NCBI GenBank assembly: GCA_031213475.1
Contig: JARUPZ010000010.1
Location: 2,361,001 to 2,425,000 of the forward strand
Reading direction: 5' to 3'
DNA from: Nereocystis luetkeana
Taxonomy: Eukaryota; Sar; Phaeophyceae; Laminariales; Laminariaceae
Length of the DNA: 64,000 bases
The notes below the pieces were generated by a model. That model saw only the letters and a program-made list of their open reading frames with translations. It was not told the DNA's origin and did no database searches. Each line of letters begins with the position of its first letter. Position 1 is the stretch's first letter. Below are positions 63,560 to 64,000 of this stretch, piece by piece. The translations under genes were made by a program, and so were the position numbers.

Positions 63560-64000
63560 TGGAACCCTCGACTATACCTAAGAGTTCTTGTGTGGGGGAT
63601 TGAAACTGACTTGATTTCAGTATGGGGGATCAAAATTGACTTAGTTTTGTGTGGGGGCCGAAAATGACTTTCTCTTGGGATGAGGTCGAAATTTACAAAA
63701 AATAGTTCGTTTTGGTTTCGGAATCGATACACTTGTTTCTTGTGGGGGGTGTCGGAATTGACTTGCTTTTTGTGTGGGTAATCGAAATTGACTTGTTTGT
63801 TGTGTTTGGGCCGAAAATGACTTGGTTTTTGAGTTGGGGATCAACATTGACTTGGTTTTTGTGTGGGTGGTCGGCATTGACTTGTTTTTCGTGTGCGGCC
63901 TGAAAATGACTTGGTTTTCATGTGGGGGATCTTAACGGACTCTGTGTTTGTTTAGATGGTCGAAATTGACTTGATTTTTGCGTTCGGCCGGAAACGAGTA
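63560..64000. repeat. GAAATTGACTTG minisatellite, running off the window
   Basis: About a dozen diverged units of roughly 30 bp, built from GGGGGATCGAAATTGACTTG and GGGCCGAAAATGACTTGG with TTTTTGTGTG spacers. The two unit types partly alternate. ORFs here are repeat products. Confidence 0.8.

Overview
This window is nuclear DNA from a eukaryote with a repeat-rich, intron-rich genome. It has no operons, Shine-Dalgarno-led genes, rRNA or clear tRNA genes. The one gene I can identify securely is split into short GC-rich exons with GT-AG introns of 0.5 to 4.4 kb. The rest is dominated by small inverted-repeat DNA transposons, tRNA-derived SINEs, CAG/CTG and other microsatellites, and very long poly(C)/poly(G) tracts. 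This texture, plus a MOCS3 protein of cyanobacterial/MoeZ type, suggests an alga, perhaps a photosynthetic stramenopile such as a brown alga. That placement is inference; no taxon-specific marker is visible.

Genes. The right quarter (minus strand, 61322 down to 47154) carries the last seven exons of MOCS3/UBA4, the E1-like adenylyltransferase-rhodanese that activates MOCS2A and URM1-type sulfur carriers for molybdopterin synthesis and tRNA thiolation. All splice phases agree and every domain block follows the family order. The 5' exons lie beyond position 64000. Its terminal exon is followed by two degenerate tandem copies. A second minus-strand gene starts at 26220 with a 564-codon low-complexity first exon that ends in a basic coiled coil. 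A few isolated exon candidates (54525/53280, 60988, 30109) could not be assigned.

Repeats, left to right. From 1 to 23 kb the window is mostly intergenic, with copies of two palindromic MITE families. MITE-1 has termini TTACGGGGGACC and a TA target. MITE-2 has termini CCCTTTTAG and a TTAA target. There are also repeat family R4 with its poly(C) tail, CAG minisatellites and SINEs. From 26 to 46 kb lie dispersed family R3, an R6 element inserted into an R3 copy, and a cluster of four SINE types, two of them in head-body-head arrays. From 46 to 64 kb the MOCS3 introns hold a CGGTAA satellite with a roughly 152 bp higher-order unit, a 690 bp foldback, degenerate telomere-like DNA, a 2.07 kb tandem duplication and a hAT-like element with GACCC arrays.

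Most striking is an apparent archive of transposon excision scars. TACC(A/T)GGTA occurs at least 33 times and TATTAATA about 24 times. In several repeat copies these words sit exactly where sister copies have a single TA. TATTAATA is what MITE-1 (TA-TT...AA-TA) would leave if it excised with two terminal bases from each end. The element behind TACC(A/T)GGTA is not recognisable here and may be undescribed.
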